DNA from: Mycolicibacterium iranicum
GTDB lineage: Bacteria > Actinomycetota > Actinomycetes > Mycobacteriales > Mycobacteriaceae
Assembly (NCBI RefSeq): GCF_014190915.1
Contig: NZ_JACHVU010000016.1
Location: 1 to 64,000, forward strand
DNA: 64,000 nt
Reading direction: 5' to 3'
How positions within the stretch are numbered: the first letter of the stretch is position 1; every line of letters begins with the position of its first letter. The notes beneath the pieces were generated by a model. The model was not told the origin of the DNA. It did not search any database and saw only the letters and a list, made by a program, of their open reading frames with translations. Position numbers and translations under genes: made by a program. This document shows positions 44,613 to 52,250 of the stretch, piece by piece.

Positions 44613-45491
44613 GTGACCACCACCCTCGCTCCCGCACCCACCTCGCCGCCCCCACCGCTGTCCCCCGGCGGCCGCACGGCGGTCCGCGTGCTCCTCACCC
44701 TCGCCGCGGCGCTCATGATCGTCGGACTCGTCGTGTCGTTGAGCACCGCCGCGTGGGGAATCAGTTCCTTCCGCGTCGTGAAGGACTCCACCGCGCTGCC
44801 GGCCACCCTGACCTCGGTGACCGTGGACACCGGCTCGGTCCCGGTGGCGGTGCGCATCACCGCCGACCGCGAGGCCCGGGAACCCAGGGTGGACATGCGG
44901 ATGGTGAACTCCGCCCGTGCCGGCGCCGATCCGCTGGCCGTCACCGCGGACGGCACCACCGCACGGGTCACCATCGACGCCGAGCCCTCGCAGTTCCTGC
45001 AGTGGGGCCGGGCCGGGGAGATCACCGTCGTCCTGCCTCCCGAGCTGGCCCGCCGCGTCTCGGTGACCACCGAGCAGGAGACGGGCGTGGTGTTCGCCCA
45101 GGCCGACATCGACCAGCTGACGGCCCGCACCGTCGACGGCGCCGTCATCCTCAGCGGCTCGGCACGGCGGATCGAGATCGTCAACCAGCACGGCGACGTC
45201 ACGACGCGAGAGCCGATAGCGGTGAGCGAATCATTCAGTGCGACAACGACGAACGGTGACATCAGCGTCGACTTCGCCGAGCCCCCGCGGACAGTGGACG
45301 CCGCCACCGAACACGGTGACGTCGTCGTGTCGCTCCCCCCGCCGGGGCCCTACTACGTCGACGCGGTCACCGAGATGGACCAGGGCAACACCGTCGTCCG
45401 GGTCCCCCGCACGCGGGACCGCGACAACGCCGCATCGGTGATCACGGCACGCGCAGACACCGGCGATGTCGTCGTGAACGACCTGGACTGA
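44613..45491 (+). CDS. Membrane-anchored DUF4097-like beta-repeat protein
   Basis: A 292-residue protein with a short Pro-rich cytoplasmic tail, a membrane segment at about residues 25-47 (VRVLLTLAAALMIVGLVVSL) and an outer domain of short beta repeats (TVDTGSVPVAV, NQHGDVTTREP, TTNGDISVDFA, ATEHGDVVVSL). The repeated GD-V/I motif is typical of the DUF4097/adhesin-like right-handed helix. In Gram-positive bacteria such proteins often sit with membrane-stress two-component systems, as here. GTG start at 44613. Confidence 0.82.
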   Translation: MTTTLAPAPTSPPPPLSPGGRTAVRVLLTLAAALMIVGLVVSLSTAAWGISSFRVVKDSTALPATLTSVTVDTGSVPVAVRITADREAREPRVDMRMVNSARAGADPLAVTADGTTARVTIDAEPSQFLQWGRAGEITVVLPPELARRVSVTTEQETGVVFAQADIDQLTARTVDGAVILSGSARRIEIVNQHGDVTTREPIAVSESFSATTTNGDISVDFAEPPRTVDAATEHGDVVVSLPPPGPYYVDAVTEMDQGNTVVRVPRTRDRDNAASVITARADTGDVVVNDLD

Positions 45492-45503
45492 CCCGCCGTG
45501 TGG

Positions 45504-46523
45504 TCACGCCCCGGCGCTCACCGCGGCGATGATGTCGGCTGCGGACCCGCCACGGATCTTCGGGAAGCCCGTTCCGGCCCAGATGTTCACCGCGTCGGGG
45601 TCGCCGGCGCCGATCGAGGCCTTACGCACCGGGCTGGTCAGATAGTGCACCTCGGGGTAGCCGAGCGGCGCCTGCGCCTCGTGCTCGTCGATGAACCGGT
45701 TGCGCAGCCCACGGGCGTACCGTCCGGAAAAGGCTCTGGTGACCACGGTTTCGGTGTATTGGCCCTCGACCAGCGCGGCTCGGTGCACGGCGCTGCTGCC
45801 GGCCTCGTCGGCGAGCAGGAACGCGGTGCCCAGCTGCGCGGCGACCGCCCCGGCGTCACGGACGCGGCGGACGTCGTCGGCCGTCATCAGCCCGCCGGCG
45901 GCCACGACGGGGATGTCGAGGTGGGCGGTGAGCGCGCCGAGCAGGTCGTCGAGCGACTCGGTCGCCGGGTCGGCGGACGGGTCGAACGTGCCGCGGTGCC
46001 CGCCCGCCGACGGGCCCTGGGCGACGAGCACGTCGACGTCGATCGCGGCGGCGGCGCGTGCCTCAGCCAGGGTGGTGACCGTCGCCGCGACGGCGATGTC
46101 CGCCGCGCCCAGACGGCGCCGCTCGTCGGCGCTGGGCAGTCCGAAGGTGAACGAGGCGACGGCCGGGCGCAGATCGAGCAGCACCTCGATCTTGGCGGCC
46201 CAACCGTCGTCGTCGAACCTGGGCTCGCCGAGATTCACGCCGTACCGCTCGGACTCGGCGGCCAACGCACGGGCATACTCCTCGATCGCCGCCGGCGCGG
46301 CTGCACTGGGTTGCGGCACAAAGAGATTGGCGGCCACCGGCGAGGTGGTGAGCGCCTGGGCCCTGGACAGCGCGTCGGCGAACGCCTGCGCGGTGAGGTA
46401 CCCGGCGGCGACGAATCCGAGCCCGCCTGCCGCTGAGCCGGCAGCTGCGAGCTCGGGGGTGGACGGACCGCCTGCCATCGGGGCGACGAGCACCGGTGCG
46501 CTGAGTTCACGAAGGTCGAACAT
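45504..46523 (-). CDS. Nitronate monooxygenase / 2-nitropropane dioxygenase family
   Basis: FMN-dependent TIM-barrel enzyme of 339 residues oxidising nitronates. VLVAPMAGGPSTPELAAA at the N-terminus, the catalytic His in VAQGPSAGGHRGTF (about residue 172), and the FMN phosphate region IPVVAAGGLMTADDV are conserved. The ATG at 46523 has AAAGG 6 bases upstream; a GTG one codon earlier is possible. Divergent from the VOC gene. Confidence 0.9.
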   Translation of the reverse strand: MFDLRELSAPVLVAPMAGGPSTPELAAAGSAAGGLGFVAAGYLTAQAFADALSRAQALTTSPVAANLFVPQPSAAAPAAIEEYARALAAESERYGVNLGEPRFDDDGWAAKIEVLLDLRPAVASFTFGLPSADERRRLGAADIAVAATVTTLAEARAAAAIDVDVLVAQGPSAGGHRGTFDPSADPATESLDDLLGALTAHLDIPVVAAGGLMTADDVRRVRDAGAVAAQLGTAFLLADEAGSSAVHRAALVEGQYTETVVTRAFSGRYARGLRNRFIDEHEAQAPLGYPEVHYLTSPVRKASIGAGDPDAVNIWAGTGFPKIRGGSAADIIAAVSAGA

Positions 46524-46598
46524 CACGTGCCTTTCGTATCATTTTCCGTGGTCGTTCCTACTGGAACAGCGGACGCGGCCCGTTCTATCCTCGACGCG

Positions 46599-46985
46599 AT
46601 GGCCATCACCCTCAACCACACCATCGTCGCCGCCCGGGACAAGCGAACGTCGGCGGAGTTTCTCACCGGCCTGTTCGGCCTGCCGAGCCCGAAACCCTTC
46701 GGGCCGTTCCTGGTGGTTGCCGTCGGCGAGGTCAGCCTCGACTACGCCGACGTCGGCGACGACGATGCGATCGCCCCGCAGCACTATGCGTTTCTGGTGT
46801 CCGAAGACGATTTCGATGCCATCTACGGCCGGATCCGCGAACGGGGATTGCCGCACTGGGCCGATCCCCGTGGCGCGCACCCCGGCGAGATCAACCACAA
46901 CGACGGCGGCCGTGGCGTGTACTTCCAGGACCCGGGCGGGCATTACCTGGAGATTCTCACCCGCCCGTACGGATCGGGCTCCTAG
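46599..46985 (+). CDS. VOC/glyoxalase family protein
   Basis: A 128-residue vicinal-oxygen-chelate protein. Metal ligands fit His in LNHTIVAA, His in QHYAFLV and Glu in HYLEILTRP; GRGVYFQDPGG is the typical second repeat motif. Reaction unknown (glyoxalase, dioxygenase or resistance protein). The ATG at 46599 follows TATCCT (46586-46591) by 7 bases, which supports a leaderless start over an upstream start at 46527. Overlaps the Rrf2 gene end by 4 bases, convergent. Confidence 0.88.
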   Translation: MAITLNHTIVAARDKRTSAEFLTGLFGLPSPKPFGPFLVVAVGEVSLDYADVGDDDAIAPQHYAFLVSEDDFDAIYGRIRERGLPHWADPRGAHPGEINHNDGGRGVYFQDPGGHYLEILTRPYGSGS

Positions 46986-47458
46986 CTGACCGAGTGGCCG
47001 CGCGCCTCTTCCTGGCCTCGGTAGTCGTCGGCCATGACCCGGACATGGTCGGGCAGCTCACCGAGGGCGACATCGGCGAGGCTGGTCTGTTCGAGGACCG
47101 AGCGCATGCTCGCGCGCAGGGCGCGCCAGACGTCGGTGAGAGCGGTGGTGGGCCCCGTGTACGGCAAGTCGCCCAGACCGATGTCGCGCACGCTCGCCAG
47201 CGGGCCGTCGATACAGCGCAACACATCGGCGATGCTGATGTCCGCGGCAGGCCGGGCCAGCTCGTAGCCGCCGTCACGTCCCCGGTGACTGCGCACAAGC
47301 CGATCGGTGCGCAGGTCCGACAGGATGTCGACGAGGAACTGGGCCGGAATGCCCTGAGCTTTCGCCAGGTCTTCGGTCTTGACCAGCGCACCGTCGTCGA
47401 CGGTCGCGAGCTGGACCATCGCGCGGACGGCGTACTCCGCCTTCGCCGACATCCGCAT
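46982..47458 (-). CDS. Rrf2-family transcriptional regulator
   Basis: A 158-residue regulator matching Rv1287, which also neighbours cysDN in M. tuberculosis. The winged helix covers residues 1-60 (MRMSAKAEYAVRAMVQLA, then VKTEDLAKAQGIPAQFLVDI). It has a single Cys (LRCIDG), so it cannot hold an IscR-type iron-sulfur cluster by its own three Cys; it is more like CymR, a sulfur-responsive repressor. The nearby cys operon is a likely target. It lies 9 bases after the isochorismatase gene, in the same transcript. Confidence 0.92.
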   Translation of the reverse strand: MRMSAKAEYAVRAMVQLATVDDGALVKTEDLAKAQGIPAQFLVDILSDLRTDRLVRSHRGRDGGYELARPAADISIADVLRCIDGPLASVRDIGLGDLPYTGPTTALTDVWRALRASMRSVLEQTSLADVALGELPDHVRVMADDYRGQEEARGHSVS

Positions 47459-47467
47459 GGGGCCAGG

Positions 47468-48067
47468 CTAGCCGGGAATGTCCTCCTGGCCGGGCACCAC
47501 CACGGCGAACAGGTCGGCGACCGCGGCCAGGCTGGCGTTGTGCAGGGCCCGGGCGGGCACCGCGTCGCCGTCGAGTCCGGGCAGAGTCCGGGTGGCCGTC
47601 GCGGCGGCGACCACGGTCGGCGCGTACCCGAGGTTGAACGCGCCGCGGGCGGTGGAGTTCACGCACATGTGCGTCATGAACCCCGCCAGCACCAGATTCG
47701 ACGCTCCGGATGACTTCAGGATGTCGTCGAGATCGGTGTTGACGAACGCGTTCGGATAGTTCTTGACGACGACGGGCTCCCCGTTGCGGGGGGCGACGCG
47801 GTCGACGATGGCCCCGCTCTCCCCCTCGATGTCGTAGAGCGAGCCGGGTCCGTCGTCGTGCTGGATGTGGACGACCGGGATGCCCGCGGTGCGGGCCCGA
47901 TCGAGCAGCGTGGCGGCTTCGTCGAGCGCCTGCTGCACTCCGTCGAGTTCCATCACGCCTCGGGTGTAGGTGTTCTGGCAGTCGATCAGCACGAGCGCGG
48001 AATCGGCGAGGCTCACCGGGGCGAGGGGCAGGCCGGCCAGCGCCCGCAGGGTGGTGGGATCAGACAC
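47468..48067 (-). CDS. Isochorismatase-like cysteine hydrolase
   Basis: A 199-residue hydrolase. The catalytic triad fits Asp in ALVLIDCQNTY (residue 29), Lys in VVVKNYPNAF (about 102) and Cys in GFMTHMCVNSTAR (about 134). Members include nicotinamidases and ureido hydrolases; the substrate here is unknown. Minus-strand TAGGCT (48079-48074) is 6 bases before the GTG, a leaderless pattern. First gene of a two-gene unit with the Rrf2 regulator. Confidence 0.9.
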   Translation of the reverse strand: MSDPTTLRALAGLPLAPVSLADSALVLIDCQNTYTRGVMELDGVQQALDEAATLLDRARTAGIPVVHIQHDDGPGSLYDIEGESGAIVDRVAPRNGEPVVVKNYPNAFVNTDLDDILKSSGASNLVLAGFMTHMCVNSTARGAFNLGYAPTVVAAATATRTLPGLDGDAVPARALHNASLAAVADLFAVVVPGQEDIPG

Positions 48068-48145
48068 GCTCGCAGCCTAACCGTGCGTGGACCGGCGCGG
48101 ATTTACCGGTCGGCACCCCTGCCCGCGGCCCCTAGACTCGATCGG

Positions 48146-48616
48146 GTGAGGGCGCGACTCATCATGCTTGCCGTGGCGGTCATCGTGATACCGGCCTTCG
48201 CGCTCATCATGACCTTGACGGACCGGGACTCTGAGCCCGAGCAGTTGACCGCGGACTGTGCACAGGTCGACACCGCGCTGCGCATCGCGGTTCCCGCCCG
48301 CGCGGAGACGGTCGCGGCCATGCCGGGCACGTCGCGGGACCCCGCCGAGTCCGCTCGATCTGCCGCCGCTGAGGCGAAGGTGGCCGACGACATCCGGGCA
48401 GTGGCCGCCACCATCGAATCCCCCGCGCTGCGCGCCGACGTCGACGAGATCGCCGACGATTTCGACGCGTTCAGCCAAAGCCGCAGGGATGCAGCGGATC
48501 TGAACGCCTTGCCGGACAAGGAATTCATGGGCGCACTCGACGGCATGATGACCACCGTCGGCGAACTCGTCAAAGCCTGCCCGGGTGTCGGAGACCCCGC
48601 GGTCAGCGGGCAGTGA
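48146..48616 (+). CDS. Membrane-anchored hypothetical protein
   Basis: A 156-residue protein with an N-terminal membrane anchor or signal (about 5-24, LIMLAVAVIVIPAFALIMTL) and an outer helical, Ala/Asp/Glu-rich domain with two Cys residues (ADCAQ and KACPG), perhaps a disulphide. No family was recognised. The GTG at 48146 follows TAGACT (48133-48138) by 7 bases. Its end overlaps the convergent cysQ gene by 14 bases. Confidence 0.7.
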   Translation: MRARLIMLAVAVIVIPAFALIMTLTDRDSEPEQLTADCAQVDTALRIAVPARAETVAAMPGTSRDPAESARSAAAEAKVADDIRAVAATIESPALRADVDEIADDFDAFSQSRRDAADLNALPDKEFMGALDGMMTTVGELVKACPGVGDPAVSGQ

Positions 48617-49334
48617 CGGCCAGCACCGCGTCAGCGAGTTCAGGGCGGCACACGATCAGATCGGGGAGCTTCGAGTCCCGCTGGTTGTAGACCAGCGGTG
48701 AGCCGTCGATGCGGGACGTGTGCAGACCTGCCGCCCGCGCGACGGCCACGGGGGCGGCCGAATCCCACTCGTACTGGCCGCCCGCATGCACGTAGACATC
48801 CGAGATCCCCTGCACGACCGACGCCACTTTGGCTCCGGCGGAACCCATTTCGACGAGTTCACCACCGAGCGCGTCCTTGACCTCCAGCGCGACGGCCGGC
48901 GGTCGGGTCCGCGACACCACGACGCGCGGCGCACCCGGGGCCGCTGGGGGCACCGGCACCGTCGGCGTGGCGAGTGTGACCCCCTGTGCAGGCAGCGCGA
49001 CCGCACCGGCGACGAGCTCACCGCCTTCCCAGAGCGCCACGTGCACGGCCCAGTCCGTGCGGCCCAGTTCGGAGAACTCTCGTGTCCCGTCGAGTGGGTC
49101 GACGATCCAGACGCGCCGGGCCGACAACCGCACCGGGTCATCGACACCTTCCTCCGACAGAACGGCGTCGTCGGGTCGCTGCTCGGTCAGGGCCGCGAGC
49201 AGGAAGTCGTGGGACCTCTGGTCGCCCGCGGCCTTGCGGTCCTGCGCACTCGCCTCGGCGAGTTCGGCCCGCACGTCGAGCAGGAGCGCGCCGGCCTCGG
49301 TGGCCAGTCGCGCCGCCAGCTCGTGATCGCTCAT
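48603..49334 (-). CDS. cysQ: CysQ-like 3'-phosphoadenosine 5'-phosphate phosphatase
   Basis: Inositol-monophosphatase-fold enzyme of 243 residues that removes the 3'-phosphate from PAP or PAPS. Metal-binding motifs: LSEEGVDDP (Glu), WIVDPLDGTREFS (Asp-x-Leu-Asp-Gly-Thr) and YEWDSAAPVAVARAAG (WD). Its ATG overlaps the cysNC stop (ATGA), so it is translated with the enzyme that makes PAPS; in M. tuberculosis cysQ lies elsewhere. The coupling strengthens the assignment to sulfur metabolism over general inositol phosphatase. Confidence 0.93.
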   Translation of the reverse strand: MSDHELAARLATEAGALLLDVRAELAEASAQDRKAAGDQRSHDFLLAALTEQRPDDAVLSEEGVDDPVRLSARRVWIVDPLDGTREFSELGRTDWAVHVALWEGGELVAGAVALPAQGVTLATPTVPVPPAAPGAPRVVVSRTRPPAVALEVKDALGGELVEMGSAGAKVASVVQGISDVYVHAGGQYEWDSAAPVAVARAAGLHTSRIDGSPLVYNQRDSKLPDLIVCRPELADAVLAVTAR

Positions 49335-51187
49335 CGGCCCCGGCTTTCCAGCAGTGCGATCACGGCCTCGGCGTGCTCGTCGGGCGTGCGGTCCGGCGTC
49401 AGTCGCAGGTCCGGGTTCTTGGGCCGCTGGTAGGGGCTGTCGATACCGGTGAAATGCGTGATCTCGCCCGCGCGGGCCTTGGCGTACAAGCCCTTCGGGT
49501 CGCGACTCTCGCAATCCTCGAGCGGGGTGTCACAGAACACCTCGAAGAAGTCGAGACCCTGCTCGTTGGCCACCTTGCGGGCCAGCTCACGATGCTCGGC
49601 CAGCGGGCTGATCGCCGGGACGAGAACCACCTGACCGGAGTCGGCCAGGATCGACGCGACGTAGGCGAGCCGGCGCTGGTTCTCGGCACGGTCGTCCATC
49701 GAGAACCCGAGGTCGGCGTTGAGCCCGTGGCGCAGGTTGTCGCCATCGAGAACGTAGGCGGGAACACCCTTTTCGAGCAGCTTCTGCTCGACGAGCATCG
49801 CCACCGACGATTTGCCCGACCCCGACAGACCGGTGAACCACACCGTCCGGCCCTTGGTGAGGCGGTCCTCCGACGTGCACAGCGACTCGTGCCGCACCGT
49901 GTTGGGGCTCGATGTGCGCGCTGAGACGTACGGCAGAATCATGCCCGCCGCGACGGTGCTGTTGGTGTTCGGATCGATCAGGATGAACGAACCCGTAGCG
50001 GCGTTGCGGCTGTACTCGTCGAGCAACAGCGGCACCTGGCTCCGTAGCGAGATACGGCCCAGCTCATTGAGTTTCAGTGCCGTCGCTGTCTTGTCGCGGT
50101 GCAGCGTGTTGACGTCGAGGCGGTAGTCCAGGCCGGTCACCTTCACGCGGGTGGTCCGCGTGGTGTGCTTGATGATGTAGTCGCGGCCCGGTTCCAGCGA
50201 TTCGGCGTCGGCCATCCAGCAGACCGTCGCGTCGAAATCCTGGGCCACACGCGGCTGGTTGTTGGGCCGCGCGATCATGTCGCCGCGGGAGATGTCGATG
50301 TCGTCGGCGAGGCTGATCGACACCGCCATCGGCGGGAACGCTTCCTTGACCGGCCCACCGGGTCCTTCGATCTCGGTGATGCGCGACGTCAGGCCTGCGG
50401 GCAGGACCGTCACCTCGTCGCCGGGACGCATCACGCCGCTGGCCACAGTCCCCGCGTAGCTGCGGTGGTCGGCATGTTCGCGGGTCTGCGGCCGGATCAC
50501 GTACTGCACCGGGAACCGGACGTCGACGAGGTTGCGGTCCCCGGCGATGTAGACCTCTTCGAGGTGGGCCAGCAGCGACGGTCCCTCGTACCACGGGGTG
50601 ACGTCGGACTTGGTCACCACGTTGTCGCCGTTGAGCGCCGAGAGCGGGATCGTCGTGACGTCGTGCACGTCCAGACGGGCGGCGAAGTCGTGGAAGTCGT
50701 CGCGGATGCTCTCGAACCGCTCCCTGTCCCAGTCGATCAGGTCCATCTTGTTCACGGCGAGCACGATGTGCTGGATGCCCAGCAGCGACGCCAGGAACGC
50801 ATGCCGGCGGGACTGCTCGAGCAGCCCGTGGCGGGCGTCGACGAGCACGATCGCCAGCTGCGCGGTCGACGTGCCGGTGACCATGTTGCGGGTGTACTGG
50901 ATGTGGCCCGGCGTGTCGGCGATGATGAATTTCCGCTTGGCCGTGGCGAAGTAGCGGTAAGCGACATCGATGGTGATGCCCTGCTCGCGCTCCGCGCGCA
51001 GACCGTCGGTGACCAGTGCGAGGTCGGTGTAGTCGTTGCCGCGCTCCTTGGAGGTGCGCTCGACGGCGGCCAGCTGGTCTTCCATCACGGCCTTGGAGTC
51101 GTAGAGCAGCCGGCCGATCAGGGTGGACTTGCCGTCATCGACCGAACCGGCGGTCGCGATGCGCAGAAGTGTGGTCGACGAACCCAT
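49331..51187 (-). CDS. cysN: Bifunctional sulfate adenylyltransferase subunit 1 / adenylylsulfate kinase
   Basis: CysNC fusion of 618 residues. Residues about 1-430 are the EF-Tu-like GTPase subunit of ATP sulfurylase (ATAGSVDDGKSTLIGRLL, DTPGH, NKMD); about 440-618 are APS kinase with the P-loop GLSGSGKSSVAML and DGDNLRHGL. Together with CysD it makes APS and then PAPS for reduction and sulfolipid synthesis. The first base of its start codon overlaps the cysD stop (TGATG). Confidence 0.97.
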   Translation of the reverse strand: MGSSTTLLRIATAGSVDDGKSTLIGRLLYDSKAVMEDQLAAVERTSKERGNDYTDLALVTDGLRAEREQGITIDVAYRYFATAKRKFIIADTPGHIQYTRNMVTGTSTAQLAIVLVDARHGLLEQSRRHAFLASLLGIQHIVLAVNKMDLIDWDRERFESIRDDFHDFAARLDVHDVTTIPLSALNGDNVVTKSDVTPWYEGPSLLAHLEEVYIAGDRNLVDVRFPVQYVIRPQTREHADHRSYAGTVASGVMRPGDEVTVLPAGLTSRITEIEGPGGPVKEAFPPMAVSISLADDIDISRGDMIARPNNQPRVAQDFDATVCWMADAESLEPGRDYIIKHTTRTTRVKVTGLDYRLDVNTLHRDKTATALKLNELGRISLRSQVPLLLDEYSRNAATGSFILIDPNTNSTVAAGMILPYVSARTSSPNTVRHESLCTSEDRLTKGRTVWFTGLSGSGKSSVAMLVEQKLLEKGVPAYVLDGDNLRHGLNADLGFSMDDRAENQRRLAYVASILADSGQVVLVPAISPLAEHRELARKVANEQGLDFFEVFCDTPLEDCESRDPKGLYAKARAGEITHFTGIDSPYQRPKNPDLRLTPDRTPDEHAEAVIALLESRGR

Positions 51188-52119
51188 CAGAAGTACCCCT
51201 CACGCTTGCGATCTTCCATGCCCGCCTCAGAGATCCGGTCGTCGGCGCGGGTGGCGCCGCGCTCGGTGAGCCGCGAGATCGCGGTCTCGGCGATGACCTC
51301 CGACACCGTCGCCGCGGTGGACTCCACGCAGCCCGTACACGTCACGTCACCGACGGTGCGGAACCGCACGGTCTTCTCGATGATCGGCTCGTCCTTGCGC
51401 GGCTGCAGGAACTTGTGCACCGCCAGCAGCATGCCGTCGCGTTCGAAGACCTTGCGCTGGTGTGCGTAGTAGATGGACGGCAGCGCGATCTTCTCGGCCC
51501 CGATGTAGGACCAGATGTCGAATTCGGTCCAGTTCGACAGCGGGAAGGCGCGGATGTGCTCGCCCTTGCGGTGCCTGCCGTTGTACAGGGTCCACAGCTC
51601 GGGTCGCTGGTTCTTCGGATCCCACTGGCCGAATTCGTCGCGGAAGCTGAACACCCGCTCCTTGGCTCGCGCCTTCTCCTCGTCCCGGCGGGCGCCGCCG
51701 AAGGCCGCGTCGAACTTGTTCTCCCGGATCGCGCGCAGCAGCGTGAACGTCTGCATCGGGTTGCGCGACGGGATGGTCTCCACCACGCGCCCTGCGTCGA
51801 TGTCGTCCTGCACCTTCGCGACGACCAGGCGCACGCCGGACTCGGCGACCAGGTCGTCGCGGGCCTGCAGCACCTCGTCGAAGTTGTGCCCGGTGTCGAC
51901 GTGCATCACGGGGAACGGCAGCCGTCCCGGCCGGAAGGCCTTGATGGCCAGGTGCAGCATCACGATGGAGTCCTTGCCGCCGGAGAACAGCAGCACCGGC
52001 CGCTCGAACTCCGCGGCCACCTCCCTGATGATGTGGATCGCCTCGGCCTCCAGCGCACGGAGGTGGCTCAGCTCGTAGCGCCCCGCGTTCTGCGTGAGCT
52101 CATCGGTCGCGGTCATCAT
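51187..52119 (-). CDS. cysD: Sulfate adenylyltransferase subunit 2
   Basis: Catalytic subunit of ATP sulfurylase, 310 residues. The PP-loop is VLLFSGGKDSIVMLHLA (about 42-58), with the conserved FDAAFGGARRDEEKARAKER and the C-terminal RKREGYF. Two consecutive ATG codons (52119, 52116) follow GAGGA; the second has better spacing. The gene starts inside a short upstream ORF and behind two palindromes that may control sulfate assimilation. Confidence 0.97.
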   Translation of the reverse strand: MMTATDELTQNAGRYELSHLRALEAEAIHIIREVAAEFERPVLLFSGGKDSIVMLHLAIKAFRPGRLPFPVMHVDTGHNFDEVLQARDDLVAESGVRLVVAKVQDDIDAGRVVETIPSRNPMQTFTLLRAIRENKFDAAFGGARRDEEKARAKERVFSFRDEFGQWDPKNQRPELWTLYNGRHRKGEHIRAFPLSNWTEFDIWSYIGAEKIALPSIYYAHQRKVFERDGMLLAVHKFLQPRKDEPIIEKTVRFRTVGDVTCTGCVESTAATVSEVIAETAISRLTERGATRADDRISEAGMEDRKREGYF

Positions 52120-52159
52120 TCCTCGTAAAGTTGGTAGATTTGACCATCTTTATGGCCAT
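52100..52159 (-). CDS. Short upstream ORF overlapping cysD start
   Basis: A 19-codon ORF (MAIKMVKSTNFTRNDDRDR) starts 7 bases after a possible -10 (ACAATT, 52172-52167) and overlaps the first 20 bases of cysD in another frame. If the transcript is leaderless, ribosomes starting here would pass through the cysD start. It contains no Cys, unlike the cysteine-attenuator ORFs described in mycobacteria. It may be coincidental. Confidence 0.35.
   Translation of the reverse strand: MAIKMVKSTNFTRNDDRDR
52127..52151. promoter_or_regulatory. 25-base palindrome in the cysD leader
   Basis: AAAGTTGGT (52127-52135) and ACCATCTTT (52143-52151) are inverted copies with one mismatch around 7 bases. The element ends 8 bases before the cysD start. 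Size and symmetry fit a dimeric regulator such as the nearby Rrf2 protein, or an RNA hairpin over the ribosome site. Confidence 0.6.
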
Positions 52160-52166
52160 AACCCGG

Positions 52167-52197
52167 AATTGTGCCGGATGTCCTTTCCGGCTGTCAA
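52167..52197 (-). promoter_or_regulatory. cysD promoter
   Basis: A consensus TTGACA (52197-52192) is followed after 18-19 bases by CACAAT/ACAATT (52173-52167). Between the boxes lies CCGGA-N7-TCCGG (52174-52190), an operator candidate in the position where a repressor would block polymerase. Predicted start near 52159. Confidence 0.6.
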
Positions 52198-52204
52198 CGT
52201 TCTG

Positions 52205-52246
52205 GCCGGGACTGGACGTGCAGGCGCCCGCACGTCCAGTCCCGGC
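52205..52246. terminator. Strong hairpin after the GT39 gene
   Basis: A perfect 17-bp inverted repeat (52205-52221 and 52230-52246, starting GCCGGGACTGG) with an 8-base loop lies 4 bases past the GT39 stop and just before the cysD promoter. It is the strongest terminator-like structure in the window, GC-rich without a T run, as is common in mycobacteria. It would separate the glycosylation operon from the cys operon. Confidence 0.75.
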
Positions 52247-52250
52247 GCGT

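Noticed and set aside
46982..47458. Rrf2 protein as an IscR-like iron-sulfur regulator
   Set aside because: Only one Cys is present in the region where three are needed for cluster binding.
52100..52159. Cysteine-responsive attenuator ORF before cysD
   Set aside because: The 19-codon ORF has no Cys codons, so the known polycysteine mechanism does not apply; kept only as a low-confidence ORF.
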